A program made the translations under genes and the position numbers. Of a stretch of 64,000 bases of DNA, positions 17,491 through 26,304 are shown piece after piece. Position 1 is the first letter of the stretch. The number at the start of each line of letters is the position of its first letter. The notes under the pieces are model-generated. The model did no database searches. It worked only from the letters and a program-made list of their open reading frames with translations, and was not told where the DNA came from. The stretch spans positions 38,554 to 102,553 of the forward strand of contig DAOUGC010000056.1 of the NCBI GenBank assembly GCA_034429695.1, written 5' to 3'. This stretch comes from DAOUGC01 sp034429695 (GTDB taxonomy: Bacteria; Chloroflexota; Anaerolineae; Anaerolineales; Anaerolineaceae).

Positions 17491-19413
17491 CTACACGTCC
17501 AGGTTTCTCACGTCCCTGGCGTGGGTCTGGATGAAGCGCGTGCGCGGAGGCACGGCCGCGCCCATCAGCATGTCGAAGGTGCGGTCGGCTGCGGCGGCGT
17601 CGTCAATCGTCACCTGCATCAGCGTGCGGTTGGCGGGGTTCATGGTGGTCTCCCACAACTGCTGCGGGTTCATTTCGCCCAGACCTTTGTAGCGCTGCAG
17701 CGAGGCCTTCTCGCCGCCCATCTCTTTGATCATGCGGTCCTTTTCGGTTTCGGTGTAGGCAAAGCGCACCTGGTTGCGGTGGGCGATGCGGTACAACGGC
17801 GGCTGGGCAATGTACAGATGGCCCTCTTCGATCAAGGACGGCATGTAGCGGAAAAAGAAGGTCAGCAGCAGGGTGCGGATGTGCGCGCCGTCAACGTCGG
17901 CATCGGTCATGATGATGATGCGCGAGTAACGCAGGTTGGTCAGGTCAAAGGTTTCGCCCACGCCGGTTCCAATGGCCGAGATCAAAGCCTTGACCTCGTT
18001 GTTGCCCAGGATCTTGTCCAGCCGGGCACGCTCGGTGTTGAGGATCTTGCCGCGCAGCGGCAGGATGGCCTGGAAGTGCCGGTCGCGGCCCTGTTTGGCC
18101 GAGCCGCCTGCCGACTCCCCCTCAACGATGTACAGTTCGGTGCGAGTGGCGTCGCGCTCAGAGCAGTCAGCCAGCTTGCCGGGCAGGGTCAGGCTTTCCA
18201 GCGCGCTCTTGCGGATCACCAGGTCACGCGCCTTGCGGGCAGCGTCACGCGCCCGGTACGAGGTGAGACATTTGGAGATGATCGCACGCGCCGCGGACGG
18301 ATTCTCTTCCAGGAAGGCATAGAAAGCCTCGCCCACCACCTGGGTCACGTAGGTCTGCACCTCGGGGTTCATCAGTTTGACCTTGGTCTGCGATTCAAAC
18401 TGCGGGTCGGGGTGCTTGACGGACACGATCGCGGTCAGGCCTTCGCGGGTGTCCTCACCCGAGAAGTTGGGGTCGTTTTCCTTGAGCAGGTTGTTCTTGC
18501 GGGCGTAATCGTTGATCACACGCGTGATGGCGGTGCGCAAACCGGTGAGGTGCGTGCCGCCGTCAATGGTGTTGATCGTGTTGGCAAACGAGTAGACCGA
18601 TTCGTTGTAGGCGTCGGTGTACTGCACCGCCACTTCAACGCCAATGTTCTCGATTTCCTTCTCCATGTACACCACAGGGTGCAGGCTGTCGCGGTTGCGG
18701 TTGATGTAACGCACAAATGACTGGATGCCGCCCTCAAAGAAAAAGCTCATCTCGCGGTGGGCGCGTTCGTCAATCAGCACAATGCGTACCTGGCGGGTGA
18801 CAAACGCCATCTCGCGGAAACGCTGACACAGTGTGTCAAAGCGAAAATCCACATCATCCTTGAAGATGGTGGTGTCAAAACGGAAGGTTGTACGGGTTCC
18901 GCTTTCACCCGGGTTGGCTTTGCCAATTTCCTTGACCTGCTCCTGCGGGATGCCGCGTTCATAGCGCTGGAAGAACACCCGTCCTTCCCGGCGCACTTCC
19001 ACCTCGCACCATTCGGAGAGCGCATTCACCGCCGAGACGCCCACGCCGTGCAAACCGCCTGACACCTTATAGCTGCCTGAGCCGAACTTGCCGCCGGCGT
19101 GCAGGGTGGTCATCACCACCTCCAACGCCGATTTCTTCTTCTCAGGGTGAATGTCTGTGGGGATGCCGCGGCCATTGTCGTCAACGGTCACAGAACTATC
19201 GGGGTGAATGGTGACGATGATGCGGTCACACGAACCAGCCAGCGCTTCGTCAATGGAGTTATCCACCACCTCATATACCAGGTGATGCAACGCTTTAAGG
19301 TCAGTACCACCAACATACATACCCGGGCGGCGGCGGACCGCCTCAAGCCCTTCCAGTACGGTGATGTCGGTCGCGGTATAAGATGTCTGGGGACGATTCC
19401 CTGCTTGTGCCAC
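17491..19413 (-). CDS. gyrB: DNA gyrase subunit B
   Basis: 640 residues. ATPase subunit of gyrase, which introduces negative supercoils. GHKL ATPase motifs [22 protein letters not shown] and [13 protein letters not shown] lie in the first 130 residues. The transducer domain follows, then the TOPRIM domain with [15 protein letters not shown] and [11 protein letters not shown], and the C-terminal [15 protein letters not shown]. The start is the GTG at 19413 (VAQAGNRPQ), with TGGAGG upstream, giving the standard length. The open frame runs 69 codons further up, but that part has no similarity and overlaps the neighbouring gene. gyrA is not in the window. Confidence 0.96.
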   Translation of the reverse strand: MAQAGNRPQTSYTATDITVLEGLEAVRRRPGMYVGGTDLKALHHLVYEVVDNSIDEALAGSCDRIIVTIHPDSSVTVDDNGRGIPTDIHPEKKKSALEVVMTTLHAGGKFGSGSYKVSGGLHGVGVSAVNALSEWCEVEVRREGRVFFQRYERGIPQEQVKEIGKANPGESGTRTTFRFDTTIFKDDVDFRFDTLCQRFREMAFVTRQVRIVLIDERAHREMSFFFEGGIQSFVRYINRNRDSLHPVVYMEKEIENIGVEVAVQYTDAYNESVYSFANTINTIDGGTHLTGLRTAITRVINDYARKNNLLKENDPNFSGEDTREGLTAIVSVKHPDPQFESQTKVKLMNPEVQTYVTQVVGEAFYAFLEENPSAARAIISKCLTSYRARDAARKARDLVIRKSALESLTLPGKLADCSERDATRTELYIVEGESAGGSAKQGRDRHFQAILPLRGKILNTERARLDKILGNNEVKALISAIGTGVGETFDLTNLRYSRIIIMTDADVDGAHIRTLLLTFFFRYMPSLIEEGHLYIAQPPLYRIAHRNQVRFAYTETEKDRMIKEMGGEKASLQRYKGLGEMNPQQLWETTMNPANRTLMQVTIDDAAAADRTFDMLMGAAVPPRTRFIQTHARDVRNLDV

Positions 19414-19492
19414 AATAACCTCCAACGAGTTCAATGCAATAGATATTCTTACCGGTCCACAGGGAATCCCATTATCAGGGAAAGGGACGCGA

Positions 19493-20524
19493 TCATTGTT
19501 TGAATGCAGCGGTGGGGTTGCCAGTACCCTTGCGCAGTGATTCCTGCATCCAGCGCATACCACCGGTGTAATAGACAAAACTGGAGCTGACCAGTGCCGT
19601 GCTGACAAAGGCATGTCCAACCACCCCCACCAGCAACAACCATGATGATTCGGGCGGGATGCGCCAGATTACATCCATACCCTGACTGATCAACAGGACG
19701 ATCAACAGAAATAAACCCGTGCCCGGCAGGAAGAAGCGCACCAGTTTCAGGCTTGTCAACATGGATGCAGGGGCGGAGAGGCGGTAGGCAAACACCCCAT
19801 GCGGTGAGAACACCAGCGGCATCAGCAGCCACAACGCCATCAGCCCCATCAGGAACAGACTGATCTGCACCAGCCCGGGGTTGATCATGGCAACAACCAC
19901 CACCATCAGGCTGATCGGAATCAGCATGATCACCATGAACACAATTGTGATCAGGGTTAACGAAACCATCTGCAGGTAATGCCAGAACAGATCCTTTAAG
20001 GCCGTGTTATCCCCGGCTTTCACTGGTTGCACCACCCGACCGATCTGCTGGAAGTACAGCGCACCCAAAAACAAACCGGCCAGCGCCAGCAACACCCACA
20101 GCCCCACTGCCGCCCCCACTGAAGTGGTTTCCAGGAAGACAGCCTGTCCCAGGGGGGTTTCAACCGGTGAGTAAGCCGACAGCAGGCTGGAAACCCCAAC
20201 CGGATAGGTGCGCAGCATGGAGAACAGGTTAAAGCGGGTCAGTAATACATCATACATCTCGCGCACCTGCCCCACCCATTCGATCATGGTCTGGTCACCC
20301 ATCTGCACCACCATGCGGTTGTACTCCTCCCACAGCGGCATCATCACATCGCGGATGCGCAAATGGGGCCCCAACCACAGGAACAAATCCAGCACCAATG
20401 GTGGAATGACCAGGTGCAGATTATTGGTTACCGTATTAAAACCCACCGTGAGTGATTCAAACAGTTTCGGTGGGCTGATGGTGATGCTGTCAGTTTGACC
20501 TTCCATAAACGTTGATTTTACCAT
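19493..20524 (-). CDS. Multi-pass membrane protein of unknown function
   Basis: 343 residues; not recognised. Hydrophobic segments are seen at about 36-52, 135-158, 182-214, 218-240, 265-288 and 296-320, so roughly six membrane spans, with a soluble loop at about 60-130. The pattern (long spans, an FQQIGRVV helix between spans, no catalytic motif) is like other uncharacterised Chloroflexota membrane proteins. The start at 20524 or the ATG at 20506 (MEGQTD) cannot be resolved; neither has a strong ribosome site. It is divergent from the next membrane gene and lies 80 bases upstream of gyrB in the same direction. Confidence 0.7.
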   Translation of the reverse strand: MVKSTFMEGQTDSITISPPKLFESLTVGFNTVTNNLHLVIPPLVLDLFLWLGPHLRIRDVMMPLWEEYNRMVVQMGDQTMIEWVGQVREMYDVLLTRFNLFSMLRTYPVGVSSLLSAYSPVETPLGQAVFLETTSVGAAVGLWVLLALAGLFLGALYFQQIGRVVQPVKAGDNTALKDLFWHYLQMVSLTLITIVFMVIMLIPISLMVVVVAMINPGLVQISLFLMGLMALWLLMPLVFSPHGVFAYRLSAPASMLTSLKLVRFFLPGTGLFLLIVLLISQGMDVIWRIPPESSWLLLVGVVGHAFVSTALVSSSFVYYTGGMRWMQESLRKGTGNPTAAFKQ

Positions 20525-20616
20525 AAATCACTACAGACGTTTTTCCCGCGTTACGGGGTCATCCTCGTTTCATATTATAGAATTTTTGTTCAATTCCGTC
20601 AAGCAATGTCCGTCAA

Positions 20617-20645
20617 TTGCGGTTTTGGGACTTGGGCGATACAAT
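20617..20645 (+). promoter_or_regulatory. Predicted promoter, possibly for a leaderless mRNA
   Basis: TTGCGG (20617-20622), 17 bases, TACAAT (20640-20645). The -10 ends only 8 bases before the ATG at 20654, and no ribosome site fits between, so the transcript may be leaderless. Confidence 0.5.
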
Positions 20646-20653
20646 TTATTGAG

Positions 20654-21475
20654 ATGGAAGAACGCCCCAACCTCCCTGACGCTGATCGCCTGTCCATTCT
20701 GGTCGCCTCCATATTACTTGCCTATGTTCTGGCATCATTCATCAACCTTGGTGGCGATCAATTGGGCTTGCAGTTACCCGGCTTCTTCTTTTCCATTGAT
20801 CTCAGCGTGCAATCGGTCGTACGATTGCTGGTGGCGGTACTGGCTGCGGTTGGCGCAGACTGGCTGATCCGCTCGCACCCCGACCTGGGTGGGCAAACCA
20901 CCATCCAGCATTGGATGCTGCCAGCCCTGACTGCCTGGGTGATCGGAGTACCCTTGAGCTCCATTGAGCCAGGTCCTGGCTGGTGGGGGGTGCTGGGGTT
21001 CGGTGCGCTGCTGCTCATTCTGGTGTTCATTGCAGAATACATCTCGGTCGATCTCTCCGGCGCGCTGTACGCACCCGCCACGGTGGGGCTTACCGCACTG
21101 TCTTTTGCGCTTGCGTTGATCCTCACCATCACCATCCGCGCGGGCAGCCTGCGCCTGTATTTGATCATCCCCGCTGTGGTGATCACCATTTTTCTGGTGG
21201 TGCTGCGCTCACTGTATATGCGGTTGGGAGGCAGGTGGTTGTGGGCATGGGCGGCTGCCATTGCCGTGGTGGTGGGACAGCTCGCCTTGGCATTTCACTA
21301 CCTGCCCATTCGGCCATTAAGCTACGGGCTGCTCATTCTGGGCCCTGCCTACGCGCTCACCAGCCTGGCAGGAGCGTTGATTGAACAACGCCCTGGCCGC
21401 ACGCTGTGGATTGAACCGGTGCTCATGCTGGTCGTCATCTGGGGTCTGGCAATTGCGCTGGGAGGCCTGGTGTGA
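20654..21475 (+). CDS. Hydrophobic membrane protein of unknown function
   Basis: 273 residues from the chosen ATG (MEERPNLPD); an upstream in-frame ATG at 20606 would precede the predicted promoter. About seven or eight hydrophobic segments (ILVASILLAYVLASF, LLVAVLAAVGADWLI, LLLILVFIAEYI, ALSFALALILTITI, LYLIIPAVVITIFLVVL and others) and no soluble domain. No conserved catalytic motif is recognised. The stop overlaps the GTG start of the JAMM gene by 4 bases (GTGA), so the two are translationally coupled and may act together, but no function can be assigned. Confidence 0.7.
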   Translation: MEERPNLPDADRLSILVASILLAYVLASFINLGGDQLGLQLPGFFFSIDLSVQSVVRLLVAVLAAVGADWLIRSHPDLGGQTTIQHWMLPALTAWVIGVPLSSIEPGPGWWGVLGFGALLLILVFIAEYISVDLSGALYAPATVGLTALSFALALILTITIRAGSLRLYLIIPAVVITIFLVVLRSLYMRLGGRWLWAWAAAIAVVVGQLALAFHYLPIRPLSYGLLILGPAYALTSLAGALIEQRPGRTLWIEPVLMLVVIWGLAIALGGLV

Positions 21476-21882
21476 GGTCATGCCTGCGCCTGCCGGCTGC
21501 CATTCGCGATCAAATCATCACCCATGCCCGCAACCAGGTTCCACTGGAATGTTGCGGCATTCTGGCCGGGGTGGGCGAATCTGTTTCCGAGGTATTCGAA
21601 ATTGAAAATGAATTGCGCAGCCCGGTGCGTTTTCGTATGAACCCTGCCGGGCAATGGGCGGCCATGCAGGCCATCTTCCCTGAACGCGAGATGACTGCGA
21701 TTTATCATTCCCATCCGGATGGCCCACCCCACCCCTCGCCCACTGACCTTGCAGAGCACAACTATCCAGAAAGCGCTGTGGTCATCCTCAGCCGTAACGC
21801 TTCAGGCGCATGGAACCTGCATGCTTACGAAATCATGGATGGACAGGCACACGCCATCCCTGTTATGATTGAACCTGCGTAA
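21472..21882 (+). CDS. JAMM/MPN+ metalloprotease
   Basis: 136 residues, a stand-alone bacterial JAB1/MPN domain. All metal-site residues are present with canonical spacing: E26, H79-S-H81, S89 and D92 (HSHP then SPTD). JAMM proteins are Zn peptidases or isopeptidases; bacterial ones act on ubiquitin-like carriers in cysteine or cofactor sulfur pathways, but no such carrier or ThiF-like partner lies in this window. Its GTG start overlaps the stop of the upstream membrane protein by 4 bases. Activity is likely; the substrate is unknown. Confidence 0.85.
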   Translation: MRSCLRLPAAIRDQIITHARNQVPLECCGILAGVGESVSEVFEIENELRSPVRFRMNPAGQWAAMQAIFPEREMTAIYHSHPDGPPHPSPTDLAEHNYPESAVVILSRNASGAWNLHAYEIMDGQAHAIPVMIEPA

Positions 21883-21929
21883 CCGGGGAACAGACCCGGT
21901 GTTTTATCTGTCAGGAGGAACAAAATTAT

Positions 21930-22598
21930 ATGGTTCTTGCAGCGAGCATCACCGCCCTCATCCTTGCCTATCTGGTGGGTTCCATCCCATCCGGGTTGAT
22001 TATCGTCAAGCTGATTAATGGAAAAGATCTTCGTCAGGTGGAAAGCGGTCGAACAGGCGGGACCAATGCCCTGCGCGCCGCGGGGTTGATCGCAGGCTTG
22101 CTCACCGCCGGTATGGACGTGCTGAAGGGTGTGGCCTCTGGATGGATCGTGCAATTGCTGCAACCCGGTGACACCTGGCTGCAGGTGCTGGCCGCGGTGA
22201 TGGCAATCATCGGCCACAATTATTCGGTCTTCCTGCAGGAACGCGGTAACGACGGCAAGGTGCGTTTCCGCGGCGGGGCAGGCGGTGCAACCGCCCTGGG
22301 TGGAGCCATTGCCCTGTGGACGCAAAGCTGGGTCATCATCCTCCCCATCGGTGCGCTGGTTTTTCTGCTGATCGGATATGCCTCTGTGACCACCATCAGC
22401 GTGGCGGTGATCGCCACTGGCATCTTTATCTACCGGGCTGCGGTGGGGGCATCGCCGGCTGAATACATCGTTTACGGGGTGCTGGCGCTGATCATTGTGC
22501 TGTATGCACTAAGACCCAACCTTGAACGCCTGGCGCAGGGCACCGAGCGCATGGTTGGGTTGCGCGCATATATTCGCAGCAAACAACGAAAAATATAA
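21930..22598 (+). CDS. plsY: Glycerol-3-phosphate acyltransferase PlsY
   Basis: 222 residues. Membrane enzyme that acylates glycerol-3-phosphate from acyl-phosphate, the first step of phospholipid synthesis. The three PlsY motifs are seen: GSIPSGLI (near 17), SGRTGGTNALRAAG (about 47-60) and GHNYSVFLQ followed by FRGGAGGATALGG. About five membrane spans. The start ATG at 21930 has AGGAGG. It follows the JAMM gene by 47 bases and converges on the MBL hydrolase gene with one base between stops. Confidence 0.9.
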   Translation: MVLAASITALILAYLVGSIPSGLIIVKLINGKDLRQVESGRTGGTNALRAAGLIAGLLTAGMDVLKGVASGWIVQLLQPGDTWLQVLAAVMAIIGHNYSVFLQERGNDGKVRFRGGAGGATALGGAIALWTQSWVIILPIGALVFLLIGYASVTTISVAVIATGIFIYRAAVGASPAEYIVYGVLALIIVLYALRPNLERLAQGTERMVGLRAYIRSKQRKI

Positions 22599-22599
22599 T

Positions 22600-23490
22600 T
22601 TAGAGGGGTTCTTCTTCGGGGGTGGGGGTTCCGGCTGTTTCGGGGCTCATCCCATTGGCCTCTTCAGCCAGTACGGTCTTGTAAAGCGCCCTGATATTAC
22701 GCCGGTGAAGGTCTTCGGCAAGCCCGCCCAGGTAGACCCGGCTTTTCCCACAAGAATCCACATCGATCATGGCCAACGCATCGATGGGGTTCTTTCTTTT
22801 TGCCGCAGCGCGCACCGATTTACGAATGGAGGTCAGGTAATTGACATTTTCCCGCACCGCCGACTCGATCTCGCCGCGCAGGATGATATCCCCGTGGCCT
22901 TGCACAATATTCTCCAGCCCCATCTTGCCCACCTGCTTGATGGTGTTGATGAGCTGATCAATATCGCCATCCACAATATAAGGGAGGGGTAAAAAGGCGT
23001 CGCCAGCAAACAGGATGCGATCCTCCTCCACCAGCACAGAAATGCCGTCCGGGCTGTGGCCGGGTGTATGGGAAATGATCAGGTTTTTCTTTCCAACCCG
23101 CAAGGAGATGGAACCGTCAGAAAAGGTCAGTTGCGGTGGAACCAGCTTGACCTGTTTAAACGCTGGGTCCTGCCGGCGGGCGGCTTCGAGCGCATGGGCG
23201 CCGCGTTCCACCATCACCTGGCGGCACAATTCATGAGCAATGATCGTTGCACCGGGGAAGAAGCAATTTCCCCAGGTGTGATCAGCATGATTATGGGTGT
23301 TGATGATGTAGCGAACCGGAACGTTGAGTTCCTCTTCGATGAACGAGCGCATCGCCAGCGTCTCTTCGGGGATGGCCAGAGTATCAATCACCACCGCCCA
23401 CTGCAAACCCGTGACCACACCGGCAGTGACCTGTGCATAAATATCACTCTGGAACCAGTAAACATTTTCTGATACGCGCTCGCGCTGCAT
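22600..23490 (-). CDS. Metallo-beta-lactamase-fold hydrolase
   Basis: 296 residues. The dinuclear metal site is seen: NTHNHADHTWGN (HxHxDH, about 83-94), HTPGHSPDGIS, FAGDAFLPL and the late VQGHGDI. It is a soluble MBL-fold enzyme; family members include glyoxalase II-like thioesterases and lactonases, and this sequence has no RNase-type beta-CASP insertion. The start at 23490 has GGGAGAATG upstream. It is a single gene, convergent with plsY; no substrate can be inferred. Confidence 0.85.
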   Translation of the reverse strand: MQRERVSENVYWFQSDIYAQVTAGVVTGLQWAVVIDTLAIPEETLAMRSFIEEELNVPVRYIINTHNHADHTWGNCFFPGATIIAHELCRQVMVERGAHALEAARRQDPAFKQVKLVPPQLTFSDGSISLRVGKKNLIISHTPGHSPDGISVLVEEDRILFAGDAFLPLPYIVDGDIDQLINTIKQVGKMGLENIVQGHGDIILRGEIESAVRENVNYLTSIRKSVRAAAKRKNPIDALAMIDVDSCGKSRVYLGGLAEDLHRRNIRALYKTVLAEEANGMSPETAGTPTPEEEPL

Positions 23491-23592
23491 GATTGGTCAT
23501 TCTCCCGTTTCTGTTGAATCGCAACCCGTAGAATAGCACAAATAATGCGAAAAGTCAAAAATTGAATATAAGTGTAAGGCAGCCAAAATCAA

Positions 23593-23613
23593 ACACCCGC
23601 CTGGGGCGGGTGT
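23593..23613. terminator. Intrinsic terminator after the ABC transporter operon
   Basis: A 9-bp G+C-rich stem (23593-23601 with 23605-23613) and a 3-base loop. On the minus strand it is followed by TTTGATTTT and ends the transporter operon; on the plus strand by CTTTTTG. Confidence 0.8.
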
Positions 23614-23634
23614 CTTTTTGTGGAAAATTGAGGT

Positions 23635-24366
23635 TTATAACACTCTGGAGAGGAACAACTTGGTGCGTTCCTCCGTTGGGTTGGTAAACAGAACATCAGG
23701 GGGCGCCTCTTCGACGATGAGGCCGTTATCCATGAAAATCGCCCGGTTGGCCGCGGCGCGCGCAAATCCCATTTCGTGGCTAACCACCACCATGGTCATG
23801 CCCTCCTGCGCCAGCTTGAGCATCACGTCCAGCACTTCCTGGATCATCTCGGGGTCAAGTGCGCTGGTGGGTTCATCAAACAGCATGATCTTGGGGTTCA
23901 TTGCCAGCGCCCTGGCAATGGCAACGCGTTGCTGTTGCCCACCTGACAACTGCCCAGGCAGCGCCTGGGCTTTCTCTGGGATGCCAACCTTGTTGAGCAG
24001 TTCCATGGCAACATCCAGCGCCTCTGCCTTGCTGCGTTTGCGAATGATGCGCTGTGCCAGGGTGATGTTATCCAGCACGCTGAGGTGCGGGAAGAGATTG
24101 AACTGCTGGAATACCATGCCAACCTCGGTTCGCACGGCGTTAATGTTGGCAGCCGTATCAAGCGGAATGTTGTCAACCACAATGGAGCCGCTGTTGAACT
24201 CCTCCAGCCGGTTGATACAGCGCAACATGGTGGATTTTCCCGAGCCGGATGGCCCGATCACCACCACCACCTCACCCCGGTTGACATTCAGGCTGACACC
24301 CTTGAGCGCATGTACATGCCCGAAATATTTGTGAACATCTTTAATTTGAATGATGGGTTCTTCCAT
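23635..24366 (-). CDS. Polar amino acid ABC transporter ATP-binding protein
   Basis: 243 residues, GlnQ/HisP-like ATPase. Walker [10 protein letters not shown] (about 36-44), Q-loop [16 protein letters not shown], signature [15 protein letters not shown], Walker [14 protein letters not shown] and switch His VVSHEMGFA are all intact. It powers amino acid uptake with the adjacent permease; translation starts 14 bases after the permease stop. Third gene of a binding protein-permease-ATPase operon on the minus strand. Confidence 0.95.
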   Translation of the reverse strand: MEEPIIQIKDVHKYFGHVHALKGVSLNVNRGEVVVVIGPSGSGKSTMLRCINRLEEFNSGSIVVDNIPLDTAANINAVRTEVGMVFQQFNLFPHLSVLDNITLAQRIIRKRSKAEALDVAMELLNKVGIPEKAQALPGQLSGGQQQRVAIARALAMNPKIMLFDEPTSALDPEMIQEVLDVMLKLAQEGMTMVVVSHEMGFARAAANRAIFMDNGLIVEEAPPDVLFTNPTEERTKLFLSRVL

Positions 24367-24380
24367 TGTTCACCTTCGGG

Positions 24381-25205
24381 TTACCGATCCAGCCGGGTTT
24401 TGTGCTCTATCCAGGTGACCACCCGGGCAGAGAAGAGGGTCATGACCAGATACAATAGCGCGATCATGCTCCAGGTTTCAACAGGGATGAAGTTTGCCGC
24501 CATGAACTCGCGGCCACGGCGGGTCATGTCAGCCACGGCCACCACACTCACCAGTGATGAGTCCTTGAGCATGGAGATAAACTCATTGCCCACCGGAGGC
24601 AGGATCACCCGCACGGCTTGCGGCAAAATAACATAGCGCATGGCCTGTACATAAGACATGCCCAGGCTGCGCGCAGCTTCCATCTGCCCTTTGGAGATGG
24701 ACTGGATGCCAGCGCGGTACACCTCAGACATGTAAGCTGCATAACAAAAGGTGATGCCCAGTACAGCCATGGCGATGGGGTTCGCCAGATAATTCTTGAG
24801 TGCCTCAATATTGAGGGCATTTCCCAGACCTTGAATGACAGATGGAAAAGCAAAATACCAAAACAACAATTGCACCAGCAACGGGATGCCGCGAACAACT
24901 TCAACATACACCGTGGAAATGCCGTTGATGATGCGATTGCGAGACATGCGGCCAAGTGCCGCAATCAGGCCGGTGACCAGCACCAAAAAGAACGAAACAA
25001 ACGTCACCACAATGGTGATCCAGATGCCGTCTGAGACAAACAAAACAATCCGCCGGAAAGGATCCGGCTGGGCGGTCATCAGGATCACAATCAAAGCAAT
25101 CACCGCTGCCACAAGCAGCCACCACGGATCGTAGCGGCGGGCGGGGGCGGCAGGAGCGCCAGTAATGTGACCTTCGGGTCTGTCGGCGGTAGGAATTGAT
25201 TTCAC
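24381..25205 (-). CDS. Polar amino acid ABC transporter permease
   Basis: 274 residues from the GTG at 25205 (VKSIPTADRPEG). The HisM/GlnP-type permease core has the EAA loop EAARSLGMSYVQAMRYVILPQ and the GNEFISMLKDSSLVS helix; about five or six membrane spans. The frame stays open up to an ATG at 25259, but that start would sit inside a strong hairpin, so the GTG after the hairpin is preferred. Only one permease is present, so it should act as a homodimer (known for many of this family). Confidence 0.9.
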   Translation of the reverse strand: MKSIPTADRPEGHITGAPAAPARRYDPWWLLVAAVIALIVILMTAQPDPFRRIVLFVSDGIWITIVVTFVSFFLVLVTGLIAALGRMSRNRIINGISTVYVEVVRGIPLLVQLLFWYFAFPSVIQGLGNALNIEALKNYLANPIAMAVLGITFCYAAYMSEVYRAGIQSISKGQMEAARSLGMSYVQAMRYVILPQAVRVILPPVGNEFISMLKDSSLVSVVAVADMTRRGREFMAANFIPVETWSMIALLYLVMTLFSARVVTWIEHKTRLDR

Positions 25206-25225
25206 GGCGTAATTATCCCTGATAG

Positions 25226-25255
25226 GACTGCGAGGAGGTTTCCCCCCTCGCAGTC
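25226..25255 (-). promoter_or_regulatory. Hairpin between binding-protein and permease genes
   Basis: Perfect 10-bp stem GACTGCGAGG / CCTCGCAGTC with a 10-base loop, without a U-run. Such hairpins after a binding-protein gene usually protect its mRNA or lower downstream expression, keeping the binding protein in excess. Confidence 0.6.
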
Positions 25256-25268
25256 TCATTGTCCTAGG

Positions 25269-26072
25269 TTATTTAGCGTTTTGCTTCAAAACCACCACAA
25301 TCTGGCCAGCCTCAACATATGGCTCTGAAAAAGCCATTTGTTCAGCCCGCTCTGGTGTAATGGTAATGGCAGCAATGGCGACATCATACTGGCACTGGGC
25401 AAGGCCAGCCAGCATGGGGTCAAAGCCAATATTCACCCATTCGATGTTGATGCCAGCCTTGGCGGCGATGGCATTCATCATTTCCACATCGAAACCGGTC
25501 AGATCCTGGGTGGCCTCGTCAACCGTCTCGAAGGGCGGGAAAGTGGCGTCAGTGGCCACACGCACGGTGGGAGCGCCTTCAACCGGGGCAGGCACAGCGA
25601 TCATCTCGCCTTCACCGGTTCCCTGCAACCACTTGGCTTCAAGTTTTGCCGTGGTGCCGTCATCCTTGACTGCCTGCAAGCCGGCGTTGATCTTGTCCAG
25701 CAGTTCAGGATTGGTCTTGCAGACCGCAATGCCGTATGACTCATCGGTGAAGACCTCGCCAACGGTGGTCAGCTTGTCAGGATTCTGCCCAATGAAGCCC
25801 AGCGCGGTGGGATAATCGGCAATGACCGCATCAATCTGACCGTTGGTCAGGTCGAGGAAAGCCAGGTCAATGGAGTCGTAAGTCTTCAGCTCAGTGCCTT
25901 CGATTTTTTCCGCCTCCATGGCGCCGGTGGTGCCCAGTTGAGCGCCCACTTTCCTGCCACTCAAGTCTTCTGGGCCGCCAATTTTGGTCACAGGAGCCGC
26001 GCTCTGGCAGGCAGCAAGCCCGAGGCTCATGATGACAAGTACAGCCAGTACGAGCAATGAAAATCGTTTCAC
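25269..26072 (-). CDS. Circularly permuted polar amino acid-binding lipoprotein
   Basis: 267 residues. Lipoprotein signal peptide with lipobox GLAAC (Cys22). The SBP_bac_3 fold appears in permuted order. Residues 30-150 hold what is normally the second half: PEDLSGRKVGAQLGTTG, TYDSIDLAFLDLTNGQIDAV, ESYGIAV and the usual C-terminal helix (DDGTTAKLEAKWLQG). Then a linker (151-168) and residues 169-265 hold what is normally the first half: VRVATDATFPPFE, LTGFDVEMMNAIAAKAG, ITITPERAEQMAFSEPY and EAGQIVVVLK. The reading frame is clean. The start is a GTG at 26072 with a GGAGG site. First gene of the transporter operon, so it should be the functional receptor. The ligand is probably a polar amino acid. 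Confidence 0.9.
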   Translation of the reverse strand: MKRFSLLVLAVLVIMSLGLAACQSAAPVTKIGGPEDLSGRKVGAQLGTTGAMEAEKIEGTELKTYDSIDLAFLDLTNGQIDAVIADYPTALGFIGQNPDKLTTVGEVFTDESYGIAVCKTNPELLDKINAGLQAVKDDGTTAKLEAKWLQGTGEGEMIAVPAPVEGAPTVRVATDATFPPFETVDEATQDLTGFDVEMMNAIAAKAGINIEWVNIGFDPMLAGLAQCQYDVAIAAITITPERAEQMAFSEPYVEAGQIVVVLKQNAK

Positions 26073-26145
26073 TACTTTCCTCCTGATATGGGGTTCATGG
26101 ATACTCTTTGGGATGCAATGGATCTCCCTGAAGACATCATTAAGT

Positions 26146-26175
26146 ATAGTACATTACTTTTTAACCGCTTGTCAA
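26146..26175 (-). promoter_or_regulatory. Promoter of the amino acid transporter operon
   Basis: Minus-strand TTGACA (26175-26170), 18 bases, TACTAT (26151-26146), about 75 bases before the binding-protein start. Confidence 0.65.
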
Positions 26176-26239
26176 ACATCATGGGGACTCAATTTCCGGT
26201 TTCCTCATTTTCCTCCTGCAGCTCACACTCTACAGCATA

Positions 26240-26267
26240 TTGAGACCGGTGGGGCGTATGTTACAAT
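26240..26267 (+). promoter_or_regulatory. Promoter of the proline dehydrogenase operon
   Basis: TTGAGA (26240-26245), 16 bases, TACAAT (26262-26267), 37 bases before the start codon. Confidence 0.65.
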
Positions 26268-26304
26268 CACAGAAAACCAATAACGGGCGGGGGTCACGGG
26301 TTAA

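Noticed and set aside
17458..18720. A 420-codon open frame opposite gyrB
   Set aside because: gyrB is certain on the other strand, and the frame has low-complexity composition and no recognisable domain.
19414..19620. A 69-residue N-terminal extension of gyrB
   Set aside because: A GTG with a good ribosome site gives the standard 640-residue GyrB; the extension overlaps the neighbouring membrane gene and has no similarity.
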